Positions 17,459 to 25,538 of a stretch of DNA of 64,000 nucleotides are shown here, piece after piece; position 1 is the stretch's first letter; every line of letters starts with the position of its first letter. The stretch is taken from NCBI RefSeq assembly GCF_002532535.1, contig NZ_NQWI01000006.1:1-64000 (forward strand). The letters run 5' to 3'. This DNA comes from Candidatus Viridilinea mediisalina. Lineage in GTDB: Bacteria > Chloroflexota > Chloroflexia > Chloroflexales > Chloroflexaceae. The position numbers and the translations under genes were made by a program. Below the pieces are notes generated by a model. The model was not told where the DNA came from, did no database searches, and saw nothing but the letters and a program-made list of their open reading frames with translations.

Positions 17459-19117
17459 CTATCTCACTTCATGGTAACTAACAAACGTACGCACGCCCCC
17501 GGCGAGGGTCGCAACATCACTGAAGCCGTGCTGGTGCAGCACACGGTAGGCTAGGTAACTACGAAAACCAACCATACAGTAGAGCCGAATAGGGCCATTC
17601 TGCGCTACGTTGCGTACCTCGTCAATCCGCTCGCGCAGCTCGGGCAACGGAATGTTGATCGCCCCTGCAATATGCCATTCGGCATACTCATCCGGGCCAC
17701 GCACATCAATGAAGGTTGCGGTAGCCGCCTGCGCCTCATACTCATCGGCATACCAGAGCGCGAGGTCACCACGGAGCAGATTGCTGGCAATAAAGCCCGC
17801 CATATTCACCGGGTCTTTCGCCGAGCTATAGGGTGGCGCATAGGCCAACTCAAGGTGTTCAAGCTCATAGACGGTCATACCACCACGCAGCGCCGTCGCC
17901 AGCACATCAATGCGCTTCGCGACACCCTCATAGCCCACAATCTGGGCACCAAGAATGCGTCCATCCTCAGGGGCGAAGAGCAGCTTCATGTGCATCGCGT
18001 GGCTCCCAGGGTAGTAGCTCGCATGGCCCGCAGGATGCAGATAGACCTTACGGTAGGCCATGCCACAGCGTTGCAGCGTACGCTCGGATGCGCCAGTCGC
18101 CGCAGCAGTCATGGCAAACAGCTTCACAATCGCGCTACCCTGCGTGCTACTATACGTTGAATCACGCCCACAAATCTGATCGGCCACAATCCGCCCCTGG
18201 CGATTGGCCGGGCCAGCCAGCGCCACCAGCGTCGGCTCCCCAGTGACCGTATCGGTCACCTCGACCATATCGCCCGCCGCGTAGACCTTGGGATCGGAGG
18301 TACGCATAGACGCATCCACCTTGATCCCACCGCGCGGCCCCAACTCAAGGCCCGCCGCTTGGGCCAGGGTTGCAAGGGGACGCACCCCCGCCGCCAATAC
18401 CACGAGATCAGCGTTGATACACGTCCCATTACGCAACTCAATCGCCAGCCCAGTGGCCTGCTCCTCAATCTTGGTTGCCGCCGTCCCAAGGTGCAACTGC
18501 ACCCCATGTGCTTCCATATGATGACGCAGATCGGTAGCCATCTCACGGTCAAAGAGCGGCATAAGTTGATCTTGCAATTCAACCAGATGCACCTCAAGCC
18601 CGCGCTCGCGCAGCCCCTCGGCAACTTCAACACCAATGTAACTACCGCCAACCACCACCACGCGCTGCCCCCCCTCGTTAAGCGTCGCAATAATCGCGTC
18701 CATATCGGGAATATTGCGGAGCGTAAAGACCCGGGGGTGGTCAATGCCCGGAATAGGGGGACGCAGCGGCGTTGCACCCTGGGCCAAAACGAGCAGATCA
18801 TAGTTCAAGGTATAGCGCTGATCACCCGCATGATCGTGTACCTCCACCTGCTGTGCAGCGCGATCAAGGCTCACAACCTCATGCTCAGTCCGCACATCAA
18901 GTGCCAAGGTTGCGCGCAAATGCTCAGGCGTAACCACCAGAAGCTGCTCACGTTCAGGAATCGCCCCGCCAATATGGTAGGGCAAGCCACAATTAGCATA
19001 GGAGACATAGCGGTCGCGTTCGAGGACAACAATCTCTGCCTGCTCATCAAGGCGGCGCAGGCGCGCTGCGGTAGACATCCCCGCAGCCACCCCGCCGACA
19101 ATTACGATCTTCTTCAT
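17459..19117 (-). CDS. CoA-disulfide reductase / NADH oxidase with rhodanese domain
   Basis: This 552-residue flavoprotein has an FAD-binding GGVAAGMSTAARLRRLD at the N-terminus, the single redox Cys43 in SYANCGLPYHIGG typical of CoA-disulfide reductases and Nox, an NAD-binding VVVVGGSYIGVEVAEGL, and a C-terminal dimer domain. A rhodanese domain follows with active-site Cys514 in CMVGFRS. The CoADR-rhodanese fusion uses NAD(P)H to reduce CoA disulfide, CoA persulfide or polysulfide, and has a role in thiol or sulfur redox balance. It stands alone between repeats. Confidence 0.92.
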   Translation of the reverse strand: MKKIVIVGGVAAGMSTAARLRRLDEQAEIVVLERDRYVSYANCGLPYHIGGAIPEREQLLVVTPEHLRATLALDVRTEHEVVSLDRAAQQVEVHDHAGDQRYTLNYDLLVLAQGATPLRPPIPGIDHPRVFTLRNIPDMDAIIATLNEGGQRVVVVGGSYIGVEVAEGLRERGLEVHLVELQDQLMPLFDREMATDLRHHMEAHGVQLHLGTAATKIEEQATGLAIELRNGTCINADLVVLAAGVRPLATLAQAAGLELGPRGGIKVDASMRTSDPKVYAAGDMVEVTDTVTGEPTLVALAGPANRQGRIVADQICGRDSTYSSTQGSAIVKLFAMTAAATGASERTLQRCGMAYRKVYLHPAGHASYYPGSHAMHMKLLFAPEDGRILGAQIVGYEGVAKRIDVLATALRGGMTVYELEHLELAYAPPYSSAKDPVNMAGFIASNLLRGDLALWYADEYEAQAATATFIDVRGPDEYAEWHIAGAINIPLPELRERIDEVRNVAQNGPIRLYCMVGFRSYLAYRVLHQHGFSDVATLAGGVRTFVSYHEVR

Positions 19118-19183
19118 TGGAGCCTTTCAGCATATTTGCAACAAGGACGGGCTTTTTTTGCAATAGCGCAAAAAGCAACGCGG

Positions 19184-19206
19184 TGTAGGGGCACGGCGCT
19201 GCCGTG
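19184..19206. repeat. Dispersed palindrome (GTAGGGGCACGGCG family)
   Basis: This copy of the 231-256 palindrome lies at the 3' end of the Rpn nuclease gene. Confidence 0.7.
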
Positions 19207-19214
19207 CCCCTTCT

Positions 19215-20126
19215 CTATTCTACCTGAGCGAGCCAAGCCTGCAACTCGTCCAACGAAGTTAGCTCAAAGACCGCATCGCTCAACGCCAGCAATTGAGCCG
19301 GTGGAAGCTGAACGACCCGCTGGTGCAAAGCAGCGGGCAATGTGCCGCAACGCCGCGTTAGGAGACGCAGCGTCAACTCTTGCAGCATCGTAGCCCGGCC
19401 CTCTTCGCGGCCCTCTTCGCGGCCCTCTTCGCGGCCCTCTTCGCGGCCCTTCGCCAGCCACTTGCGGACGAAGGGCGATTCCTCCATGCCGTAACTATCA
19501 TACTGCACGATCTGTTCAGCCATCGCCGCAACCTCCTTATCAGTACAGAGCGTAAGAAATTCAATCAACAACAGTTCTTGCAGTTCACCACGCGTGCCCG
19601 CAACGATCTGGTCTACCGCTTGGCGCAACGCGGACTCGGGATCGCGCAACTGCGTCTGGCCAATCAGTGCCGCGAGGACTGGACGGTTCAAGGCTAAGAG
19701 CGCCTCGCCATCCAGTCGCCACAGGTGGATCACGTTGTTGGCTTCGACAAGCTCAGCCAACAACATGTGACGTTGGCTGAGCTTGTCGAAGCCAACGGCG
19801 TGCGCCCCAGCCCGCCCTACATACCATACCACACTGGTGACCGGGATGTCCGGGTAGGTCGTGGTGAGCCGAGTCTGATATTCGAGCATGCGCAGCGGCA
19901 TTGGTCGCTTACTGCCTGGCCCTTGGAATTCAAGGTGGAGAATTTCCTCTCCGCCATCCTCAAGCGTGACAAAAAAGACCAGATCGCTATCCAACGCCTC
20001 CGCTGGTGGAACAAGGTTGCTTGGGCGGCTGGTGACCTCGCGGATCGGTCGCTCCAGCAGCCACGCGGCCACATCGTTGGTAGCCAAGATGACCAAACGT
20101 TTCAGGGGGTTATCGGTTTTTGCCAT
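19215..20126 (-). CDS. Rpn-family PD-(D/E)XK nuclease-like protein with inserted element
   Basis: This 303-residue protein has the Rpn/DUF4351-type N-terminal nuclease domain: SDLVFFV with Asp48 and HLEFQG with Glu66-x-Gln68. It has a helical middle and a REEGREEGREEGREEGR coiled repeat (12-bp DNA units at about 19397-19447) before the C-terminal domain. Such proteins promote recombination or resemble transposase-derived nucleases. The start is set at MAKTDNP because the longer frame has no family similarity. Residues about 112-130 (GFDKLSQ...LAELVEAN) are encoded by a palindromic repeat inserted in frame just after the nuclease core, so activity may be changed. Confidence 0.8.
   Translation of the reverse strand: MAKTDNPLKRLVILATNDVAAWLLERPIREVTSRPSNLVPPAEALDSDLVFFVTLEDGGEEILHLEFQGPGSKRPMPLRMLEYQTRLTTTYPDIPVTSVVWYVGRAGAHAVGFDKLSQRHMLLAELVEANNVIHLWRLDGEALLALNRPVLAALIGQTQLRDPESALRQAVDQIVAGTRGELQELLLIEFLTLCTDKEVAAMAEQIVQYDSYGMEESPFVRKWLAKGREEGREEGREEGREEGRATMLQELTLRLLTRRCGTLPAALHQRVVQLPPAQLLALSDAVFELTSLDELQAWLAQVE
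19737..19796. repeat. Perfect 25-bp inverted repeat inside the Rpn gene
   Basis: Arms 19737-19761 and 19772-19796 are exact reverse complements (core GGCTTCGACAAGCTCAGCC) around a 10-bp loop. They are related to the elements at 10501-10545 and 37588-37695. The insertion keeps the reading frame open. Confidence 0.95.
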
Positions 20127-20362
20127 ATGGCCCTTGATACAAGTGGCCCATGACCATTTCATGCGCCTATAACATGTACCGTAAAAAAGAGCCAAAAGAT
20201 ACGGTTTTGGGGCCACAGATCAACCAACCGAACCATATCCATACAGAGAACCAGTTAGAGATCAGTCGCATGGCCGGTACGTGGTGCGTGGAGCTGCGTT
20301 ATGCTTGAACCAGAGCCTTGCAGTCTGGCTTTCGCTGAAGACACGAAGAATCGAGGAAACTC

Positions 20363-20545
20363 ATGGAAAAGCGCCAGTACACCTACGCACAATTAGGCAT
20401 GTTATTCGGAATCTTTATCGGTGGTGGCTTGGGCGTGATCCTACTGAGCACCACGGGCAATGCGGTCTATATAGCCATCACCGGAGCAGGGGCGGCCATC
20501 GGCCTCGTGTTGGGGGCCGGAGTCGACAAATATCAGAAATCGTGA
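20363..20545 (+). CDS. Small two-helix membrane protein
   Basis: This 60-residue protein starts MEKRQYTYAQLG, then has two Gly-rich hydrophobic helices (about residues 13-28 and 35-53), and ends GVDKYQKS. It is unrecognised. The last codons and stop lie within the left 34-bp direct repeat that flanks the two-gene cassette; the right repeat (21109-21142) preserves the same codons. This suggests that the cassette went in at the gene's 3' end without damage. Confidence 0.65.
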   Translation: MEKRQYTYAQLGMLFGIFIGGGLGVILLSTTGNAVYIAITGAGAAIGLVLGAGVDKYQKS

Positions 20546-20564
20546 GATCATGCACAACCTCACC
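20531..20564. repeat. Left 34-bp direct repeat (att-like)
   Basis: Starts TATCAGAAATCGTGAGATCA. It matches 21109-21142 at 33 of 34 positions and covers the 3' end of the small membrane gene. Confidence 0.95.
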
Positions 20565-20582
20565 ACGAAACAAGGACGATAC

Positions 20583-20816
20583 TTATGCCGCACGAAGCAG
20601 CGCTTCTTGGATGCTCGGTGCAAAATCAACAGGGATGAAATAGGCTTCAGGATAGACATAATCCTCGCCCGATTCATCAATCACCCGGATTAGGTGATGA
20701 CTTGCCGCATGATCATCTGGGATGACCTGATAAAGCTTGCGTCGCTCAAGTGCAGCCGGATAAGCGCTATTCTCAATACAGATTACGAAGCGGAGTTTTG
20801 ATTGTTCAGTCGTCAT
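20583..20816 (-). CDS. Small hypothetical protein, second gene of cassette
   Basis: This 77-residue soluble protein starts MTTEQSKLRFVICIENSAYP and has a compact alpha/beta look (KLYQVIPD, LIRVIDESGEDYVYP), ending with a short helix. An AGGAGG ribosome site overlaps the stop of the upstream gene, so the ATG at 20816 is preferred over an upstream in-frame Met. I do not recognise a function. Pairing with the preceding 77-aa gene inside direct repeats suggests a toxin-antitoxin-like or accessory module, but no toxin motif is visible. Confidence 0.75.
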   Translation of the reverse strand: MTTEQSKLRFVICIENSAYPAALERRKLYQVIPDDHAASHHLIRVIDESGEDYVYPEAYFIPVDFAPSIQEALLRAA

Positions 20817-20826
20817 ACGCTCCTCC

Positions 20827-21060
20827 TTAATCAAGCAGATACTTGATCTTCACTTCCTTACGCCCGAAGCTAGTCGCTTCATACCAATGCAATTCTGCGC
20901 GATGCATGGTTCCATCTGCAAGGAGAATAGTAGCAATTCCTTTTTTCTTGCGCCATCTGGCTTTCCCATAGATTTTACGTAGCCGTTCAACCTCACGAAT
21001 GCCAGCATTTGTAGCAATGGTCTCAACATCATCGATGTCACTGATAATATCGAATTGCAT
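20827..21060 (-). CDS. Small hypothetical protein, first gene of cassette
   Basis: This 77-residue basic protein has an acidic N-terminus (MQFDIISDIDDVETIA) followed by RLRKIYGKARWRKKKG and AELHWYEATSFGRKEVKIK. The basic middle could bind nucleic acid. It is transcribed before, and 10 bp from, the next 77-residue gene, whose ribosome site lies over its stop. Base composition is more AT-rich than the surroundings, which fits acquisition. The function is unknown. Confidence 0.75.
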   Translation of the reverse strand: MQFDIISDIDDVETIATNAGIREVERLRKIYGKARWRKKKGIATILLADGTMHRAELHWYEATSFGRKEVKIKYLLD

Positions 21061-21108
21061 TCCTAATATACCTTAGTTCTTCTATGCATGACATACCGAT
21101 TATACCAT

Positions 21109-21142
21109 TATCAGAAATCGTGAGATCATGCACAACTTCACC
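21109..21142. repeat. Right 34-bp direct repeat (att-like)
   Basis: This is the partner of 20531-20564 with one C/T difference. The 544 bp between them hold only the two small minus-strand genes. From 21143 to the helicase gene I see only a possible -10 (TATACT, about 21255). Confidence 0.95.
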
Positions 21143-21362
21143 TAATCCTCCCCCCAACGCTTGTCCCCACTGAGATGAGACTTGAGGCCGCCTTAATCAT
21201 GTAGGCAATTGTAAAAACAACGTTGCTGATAGGTCATTGGTTCGGGGGCTATGCTATACTTGGTGTTAGTCAAGTTGGTGCTGCTTCTCGCAGTTTCCAA
21301 AATTGATCTGGAACCCCAACTCTTTAGGTGAAGTTCACTCAAAGCATGAAACGAGTTACCCC

Positions 21363-23360
21363 ATGATTCGCATTATTGGTGCCGAAGGGAGTGAAGAGTT
21401 CAGTGCCGCACAACGCTTACGCGATCTCATTGTTGAGGCTTGGCCAGGTGTTGATACTGATCAGCATGACGATATTCGGATTGTCGCTGGCGCAAAATGC
21501 TATGGCCAAACGACGACCGATATTGATCTGGTGGTCTTTGTTCTGCTCGCTAAGCTTCGCCCTATGCCGCACGCTGCGCTTGCTGATGCCGCGCCGAATG
21601 TGGATCCTATCTTCATTCGCTCGCTCTGCCTGACCATCGAACTGAAGAGCCACCAGCCCGATAAGGTTATCTTTGACGGCAATCAGGTTACCGTGTTCTA
21701 TGGCGAACGTCGCCACCAAGCGAGCGAACAAGCCCAGAAGCAACAGGTAGCGTTGCGGAGGTTCTACGAACAGCACGGCATGAATCCACCCTTCGTGACC
21801 GACCTGATCTGGCTGTCCAATGTACCAAAAGAGTGCCTACCCGACGTAATGAGCAACATCATCGGCGCACAGGCGACATGGGGTGACATCCTGCGCTCTG
21901 TGGTCGCCTTAGGGCGACCCTGGCCTAAGCGGGTGGCAGGAGTGCGGGAGATTAATGCATTTTCATATACAAATGTGACGCAAACGACAGAGATCATCAA
22001 TCTTTTGAGTAAACGCCTGGAGATGTCGAAGCTTGATCGGATAAGAGTCGATCGGATTACGCGCAGGCATATTGGGCAGAGCCAAGCCCCCCAGTATATC
22101 GAGAAGATGGGCAAGCAGTTGCTCATCTTTCGCGGCAGGGGGGGCACCGGCAAGACCATACGTCTGCTCCAACTTGCCTACGATATGTACATAAAGCAGG
22201 ATGCACGGGTACTCATTCTGACCTACAACAAAGCATTGGTCGCCGATCTCCAGCGGCTCTTCGTCATGATTAACGCAGGCGATGGTGCTACACCGCGGGC
22301 GATCATCTTCAAGACGGTGCATGCGTTTCTGTACCAGATCGTCAAGCACCTTGGAAGTAGCCAAACACATCTCGATCCATTCATCCCGCAGATCGCACAG
22401 CACACACAGCAGGCACTTCATCACCTCCGCAAGGCGAACCTTCAGAACCAACAGCCACTCGATGCACTGATCGCTGCTGCTCCCGAACACTTTGATTGGG
22501 ACTATATCTTCGTGGATGAGTCCCAGGACTGGCCTGCAGATGAGCGAGACCTGCTCTTTGCACTCTACGATTTCCGCCGCTTTGTGGTGGCCGATGGTGT
22601 AGACCAGATGGTGCGCGGTGCACAGCATATCAACTGGCGTCAGGTGATTGCCTCCAAAGATTCACAGGTTGTCACCTTCTCAAAATCACTGCGCCTCAAG
22701 GCTGGGCTCTGCCAGTTTGCCCAGGCGTTCGCCCTACACCTCAATCTGCCGAACTGGAATCTTGAGCCAGATGCCGACCTATATGGGGGGCGGGTGATCA
22801 TTCTTGAGGGGCCTTATAGCGCTGATCGCAGCTTTCATGACGAACTGGTACAGACAACCCAAGCAGCACACAATTATCCGATCGACATGCTCTTCTGTGT
22901 GCCGCCTGCGCTAGTTAAACACCGCGATCATCAGAAGGTTCACTCCCTCATCGCGGATCAGTTGCAAGCCTGGGATTACCGGGTATGGGACGGTGCAGCG
23001 GATCATGTGCGCTCAAACTATCCGCTCTATCTCGATCAGATTCGGATCGTCCAGTACGACTCTTGCCGTGGCCTCGAGGCGTGGAGCAGCATCAACCTTG
23101 GCTTTGATGAGCTCTATGACTACAAGCGGCGACAATACACTCCACCAGCCCAATCCACGCTCTTCAGTGATGACGATCGCGAGGCGCACTACTTTGCCGC
23201 ACGCTGGTTGATGATCCCGCTCACGCGAGCAATCGACACCCTCGTCATTCAGATCCGCTCCCTCGATCACCCGATTGCCCAGGCGCTCAAAGCAGCGGCA
23301 CAGGAATGCCCCAGCGTTGTGGAGTGGCGCAAATCCCCTACAAAACGCGGCAAGGTCTAG
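21363..23360 (+). CDS. NERD-like nuclease fused to SF1 (UvrD-type) helicase
   Basis: This protein has about 665 residues. The N-terminal PD-(D/E)XK pattern has Asp55 in TTDIDLVVFV and E93-L-K95 in TIELKSH, a NERD-like nuclease core. The helicase part carries Walker A GRGGTGKT (258-265), LILTYNKALVADL and Walker B VDESQD (Asp385-Glu386). The C-terminus has SRGLEAW-like (YDSCRGLEAW) and PLTRAIDTLVIQ, matching UvrD motifs V/VI. Such fusions occur in DNA repair and some phage defence loci. It lies alone, next to the two-gene cassette. The start at 21363 is chosen over a TTG 60 bp earlier; neither has a clear ribosome site. Confidence 0.85.
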   Translation: MIRIIGAEGSEEFSAAQRLRDLIVEAWPGVDTDQHDDIRIVAGAKCYGQTTTDIDLVVFVLLAKLRPMPHAALADAAPNVDPIFIRSLCLTIELKSHQPDKVIFDGNQVTVFYGERRHQASEQAQKQQVALRRFYEQHGMNPPFVTDLIWLSNVPKECLPDVMSNIIGAQATWGDILRSVVALGRPWPKRVAGVREINAFSYTNVTQTTEIINLLSKRLEMSKLDRIRVDRITRRHIGQSQAPQYIEKMGKQLLIFRGRGGTGKTIRLLQLAYDMYIKQDARVLILTYNKALVADLQRLFVMINAGDGATPRAIIFKTVHAFLYQIVKHLGSSQTHLDPFIPQIAQHTQQALHHLRKANLQNQQPLDALIAAAPEHFDWDYIFVDESQDWPADERDLLFALYDFRRFVVADGVDQMVRGAQHINWRQVIASKDSQVVTFSKSLRLKAGLCQFAQAFALHLNLPNWNLEPDADLYGGRVIILEGPYSADRSFHDELVQTTQAAHNYPIDMLFCVPPALVKHRDHQKVHSLIADQLQAWDYRVWDGAADHVRSNYPLYLDQIRIVQYDSCRGLEAWSSINLGFDELYDYKRRQYTPPAQSTLFSDDDREAHYFAARWLMIPLTRAIDTLVIQIRSLDHPIAQALKAAAQECPSVVEWRKSPTKRGKV

Positions 23361-23442
23361 GCTAAACCCAAGACCTTGCAAATAAGTTCACGCACAGCCG
23401 CAACGTCGCGAAGGGTTGGTACAACTACCACTGAACACGTTG

Positions 23443-23574
23443 CGCCCTTGCGCCTTTGCGTCAAGAAACTCATCCTAATGGATGGTTTCAGGATACTTTA
23501 CAGTTTGGAGGCATTCAGCGCATCCTGATGCCGCAAACCTATTTTCTCGTTTCTCGTTTCTGTATCCTTCCCTA
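23443..23574. repeat. Two dispersed elements in tandem
   Basis: GCGCCCTTGCGCCTTTGCG (about 23447-23460, also at about 42412) is followed by the 94-bp GATGGTTTCAG element (23481-23574) shared with 17357-17450. Confidence 0.85.
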
Positions 23575-23588
23575 CGTGGAGCAATACC

Positions 23589-23993
23589 ATGATTCAACCA
23601 AATCGCGCCGAGACGCGCATGGTCTTTCCGATCTTCCCTGCCGACACCAACCACTATGGAACACTCTTCGGTGGTCAAGCTGTGGCATGGATCGACCAAG
23701 CTGCCTTTATTTGTGCGACGCGCTGGTGTCGGCGTAAGGTAGTAACGGTGCATCTTGGTGAGATCAACTTTCACCACGCGGTGAGCCAGGGTTCGATCAT
23801 CGAACTAGTGGCGCGTCTGGTGCGTACTGGTACCAGTTCCATGCACATCTCCGTCGAGTTGTGGTGGGAGCCAATGGATCGCGATGAGCGGGTGCTGGCC
23901 TGCCAAGCAGAGTGTGTCTTGGTCGCCATTGGCGACGATGGCCAATCGGTGGCAGTGCCACAATTGCTACCTGCCACTGATGACGAGGGATAG
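23589..23993 (+). CDS. Acyl-CoA thioesterase (YciA-like hotdog)
   Basis: This 134-residue hotdog-fold protein has FPADTNHYGTLFGGQAVAWID, the acyl-CoA hydrolase signature with the catalytic Asp/Asn region, and VTVHLGEINFHHAV. It cleaves acyl-CoA to free acid and CoA in the cytosol; chain preference is not visible. A GGAG site lies 8 bp before the ATG. It is preceded by repeats and has no operon partner. Confidence 0.88.
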   Translation: MIQPNRAETRMVFPIFPADTNHYGTLFGGQAVAWIDQAAFICATRWCRRKVVTVHLGEINFHHAVSQGSIIELVARLVRTGTSSMHISVELWWEPMDRDERVLACQAECVLVAIGDDGQSVAVPQLLPATDDEG

Positions 23994-24036
23994 CCAATAG
24001 TCAATGTAAGAGTGCGACGAAGCGGCAAGGACTTCG

Positions 24037-24130
24037 CATCCTCGCATCCTCGCATCCTCGCATCCTCGCATCCTCAGCATCCTCGCATCCCCGCATCCTC
24101 ACATCCTCGCATCCTCGCATCCTCACAAAC
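24037..24130. repeat. Octamer tandem array (CGCATCCT)
   Basis: About 11 CGCATCCT units are preceded by GCGACGAAGCGGCAAGGACTTCGCATCC-type boundary text and end in CTCGCAAACAGTAAA, like the array at 27127-27200. The rest of 23994-24320 has no gene; GGTATAGTGGTATAGTAATG (24208-24227) offers possible -10 boxes for the LCP gene. Confidence 0.9.
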
Positions 24131-24320
24131 AGTAAAACCGCCACGCACCATACCCTGCTTATCATCCTAATCTCAGCCAATTCAACGTTGGCGTGTAACA
24201 ACCTATGGTATAGTGGTATAGTAATGAGGGGAAGGTTCAACCTTCCTCCGGCACAGCGTGGACGATACACTGTGCCACGTGTCATGCAATCTCGCGTAAG
24301 CTTTGTGGAGATACGGAGGT

Positions 24321-25418
24321 ATGCCGCTTTCATACCGGCGCCTGGTTACAGGTGCGAGTGTTACAATTGGCCTGCTGGTAGTAGTCATGGTGCTGCGCCT
24401 GGCCTTTGAATGGCGTCAGGCGCTGGCTGATATTGACTCGATGATCGTTACCCCAGCGGTGCTTGATCTGTCCACGGAAGCTCAGGTTGCTTCAACAGAA
24501 GCCGCGCACAACCAAGGAGCTACTTCCGAAACGACGCCCTTTCCGACTGCGTTACCCCAAGTCTTTATTACCCCCGCAGTTGAAGAACCGCCCCCGCCGC
24601 TGAGTCAGGCAACCTTGCATATTCTGTTGCTTGGCACCGATGCGCGCCCCGATGATCTTGATCCGACCCGTACCGATGCCCTGGTGCTGGTGCGGATTGA
24701 CCGTGATCGTGGGCAGGTCAGTATGCTCTCGCTCCCACGCGATCTCTGGGTTAGCTATCCAACCGGCGGGCAAGGACGCATCAATGCGGCCTACCCCATT
24801 GGCGAAGTGCGCTTTGGAGCCGGTGGTGGTGCGGCGCTGGCTAAGTCAACCGTCGGGCGGCTCTTGGGGGTTGAGGTTGATTACTTCATGCTGATCAACT
24901 TCCGAGGCTTTGAGACGCTGATTGATGAGATTGGTGGGATCAGGGTGGATGTGCCCTATGAGATTTATGATCCGACCTACCCCACTGAGGATTATGGCAC
25001 CATGGAGGTACATTTCGATGCTGGGCCCCAAATCCTCGATGCGGAACGCGCCTTGATCTATGTGCGAACGCGCCACGCTGATAGTGACTTTGGACGCAAT
25101 CAGCGCCAACAACAGGTTCTCATGGCTATCTTTGAGCGTATCCGTGAGCGTGGTCTGCTGATGCAATTGACTAGTATCGATAATTATACGCGGGCAATGC
25201 GTGGCTATATCCAGACTGATCTCAGTCGTGGGATGATGTTTGAGTTGGCTGGGTTTGCGCGCACGTTGAATAGCGATAATATTTTGCGCTATGCCATCGA
25301 TTCGCGCTCGATTGTAGAATTGCAAGAACCCGCTACCTTTGAGGCCCATCCCCAAGCCCTGGCCCGGATTATGCGCCAGTTTAAGGGCGAGGTGATCACT
25401 ACGGCCTCCGGTAATTGA
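24321..25418 (+). CDS. LytR-CpsA-Psr (LCP) family protein
   Basis: This 365-residue protein has one N-terminal membrane helix (about residues 10-30), a low-complexity linker, then the LCP domain: ILLLGTDARPDDLDPTRTDALVLVRID, LPRDLWVSYP, KINAAY-like GRINAAYPIGE and ERALIYVRTRHADSDFGRNQRQQ. LCP enzymes transfer lipid-linked glycopolymers to cell-wall peptidoglycan or proteins on the outer face. The ATG at 24321 follows GGAG sites; an upstream TTG is rejected. It is followed by MurJ and a PASTA kinase, forming an envelope group. Confidence 0.93.
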   Translation: MPLSYRRLVTGASVTIGLLVVVMVLRLAFEWRQALADIDSMIVTPAVLDLSTEAQVASTEAAHNQGATSETTPFPTALPQVFITPAVEEPPPPLSQATLHILLLGTDARPDDLDPTRTDALVLVRIDRDRGQVSMLSLPRDLWVSYPTGGQGRINAAYPIGEVRFGAGGGAALAKSTVGRLLGVEVDYFMLINFRGFETLIDEIGGIRVDVPYEIYDPTYPTEDYGTMEVHFDAGPQILDAERALIYVRTRHADSDFGRNQRQQQVLMAIFERIRERGLLMQLTSIDNYTRAMRGYIQTDLSRGMMFELAGFARTLNSDNILRYAIDSRSIVELQEPATFEAHPQALARIMRQFKGEVITTASGN

Positions 25419-25430
25419 GGCCGTGGGGAT

Positions 25431-25482
25431 GGTTTCAGGCATAGAGCGTAGGGGCACGGCGCGCCGTGCCCCTACGCTCAAC
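25431..25482. repeat. GATGGTTTCAG start plus GTAGGGGCACGGCG palindrome
   Basis: GGGATGGTTTCAGGCATAG is followed by a palindrome (25446-25477) with arms GCGTAGGGGCACGGC and GCCGTGCCCCTACGC. It is a composite of two families seen elsewhere in the window. Confidence 0.85.
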
Positions 25483-25538
25483 AGGGTGGTTTTTGCTCCA
25501 TTTCCTATCTCCTCGTTTCTCTTTCCTAACAGCGCCAC

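Noticed and set aside
20127-20216. Upstream extension of the Rpn-like gene
   Set aside because: It has no similarity to family N-termini and lacks a ribosome site; MAKTDNP is a better start.
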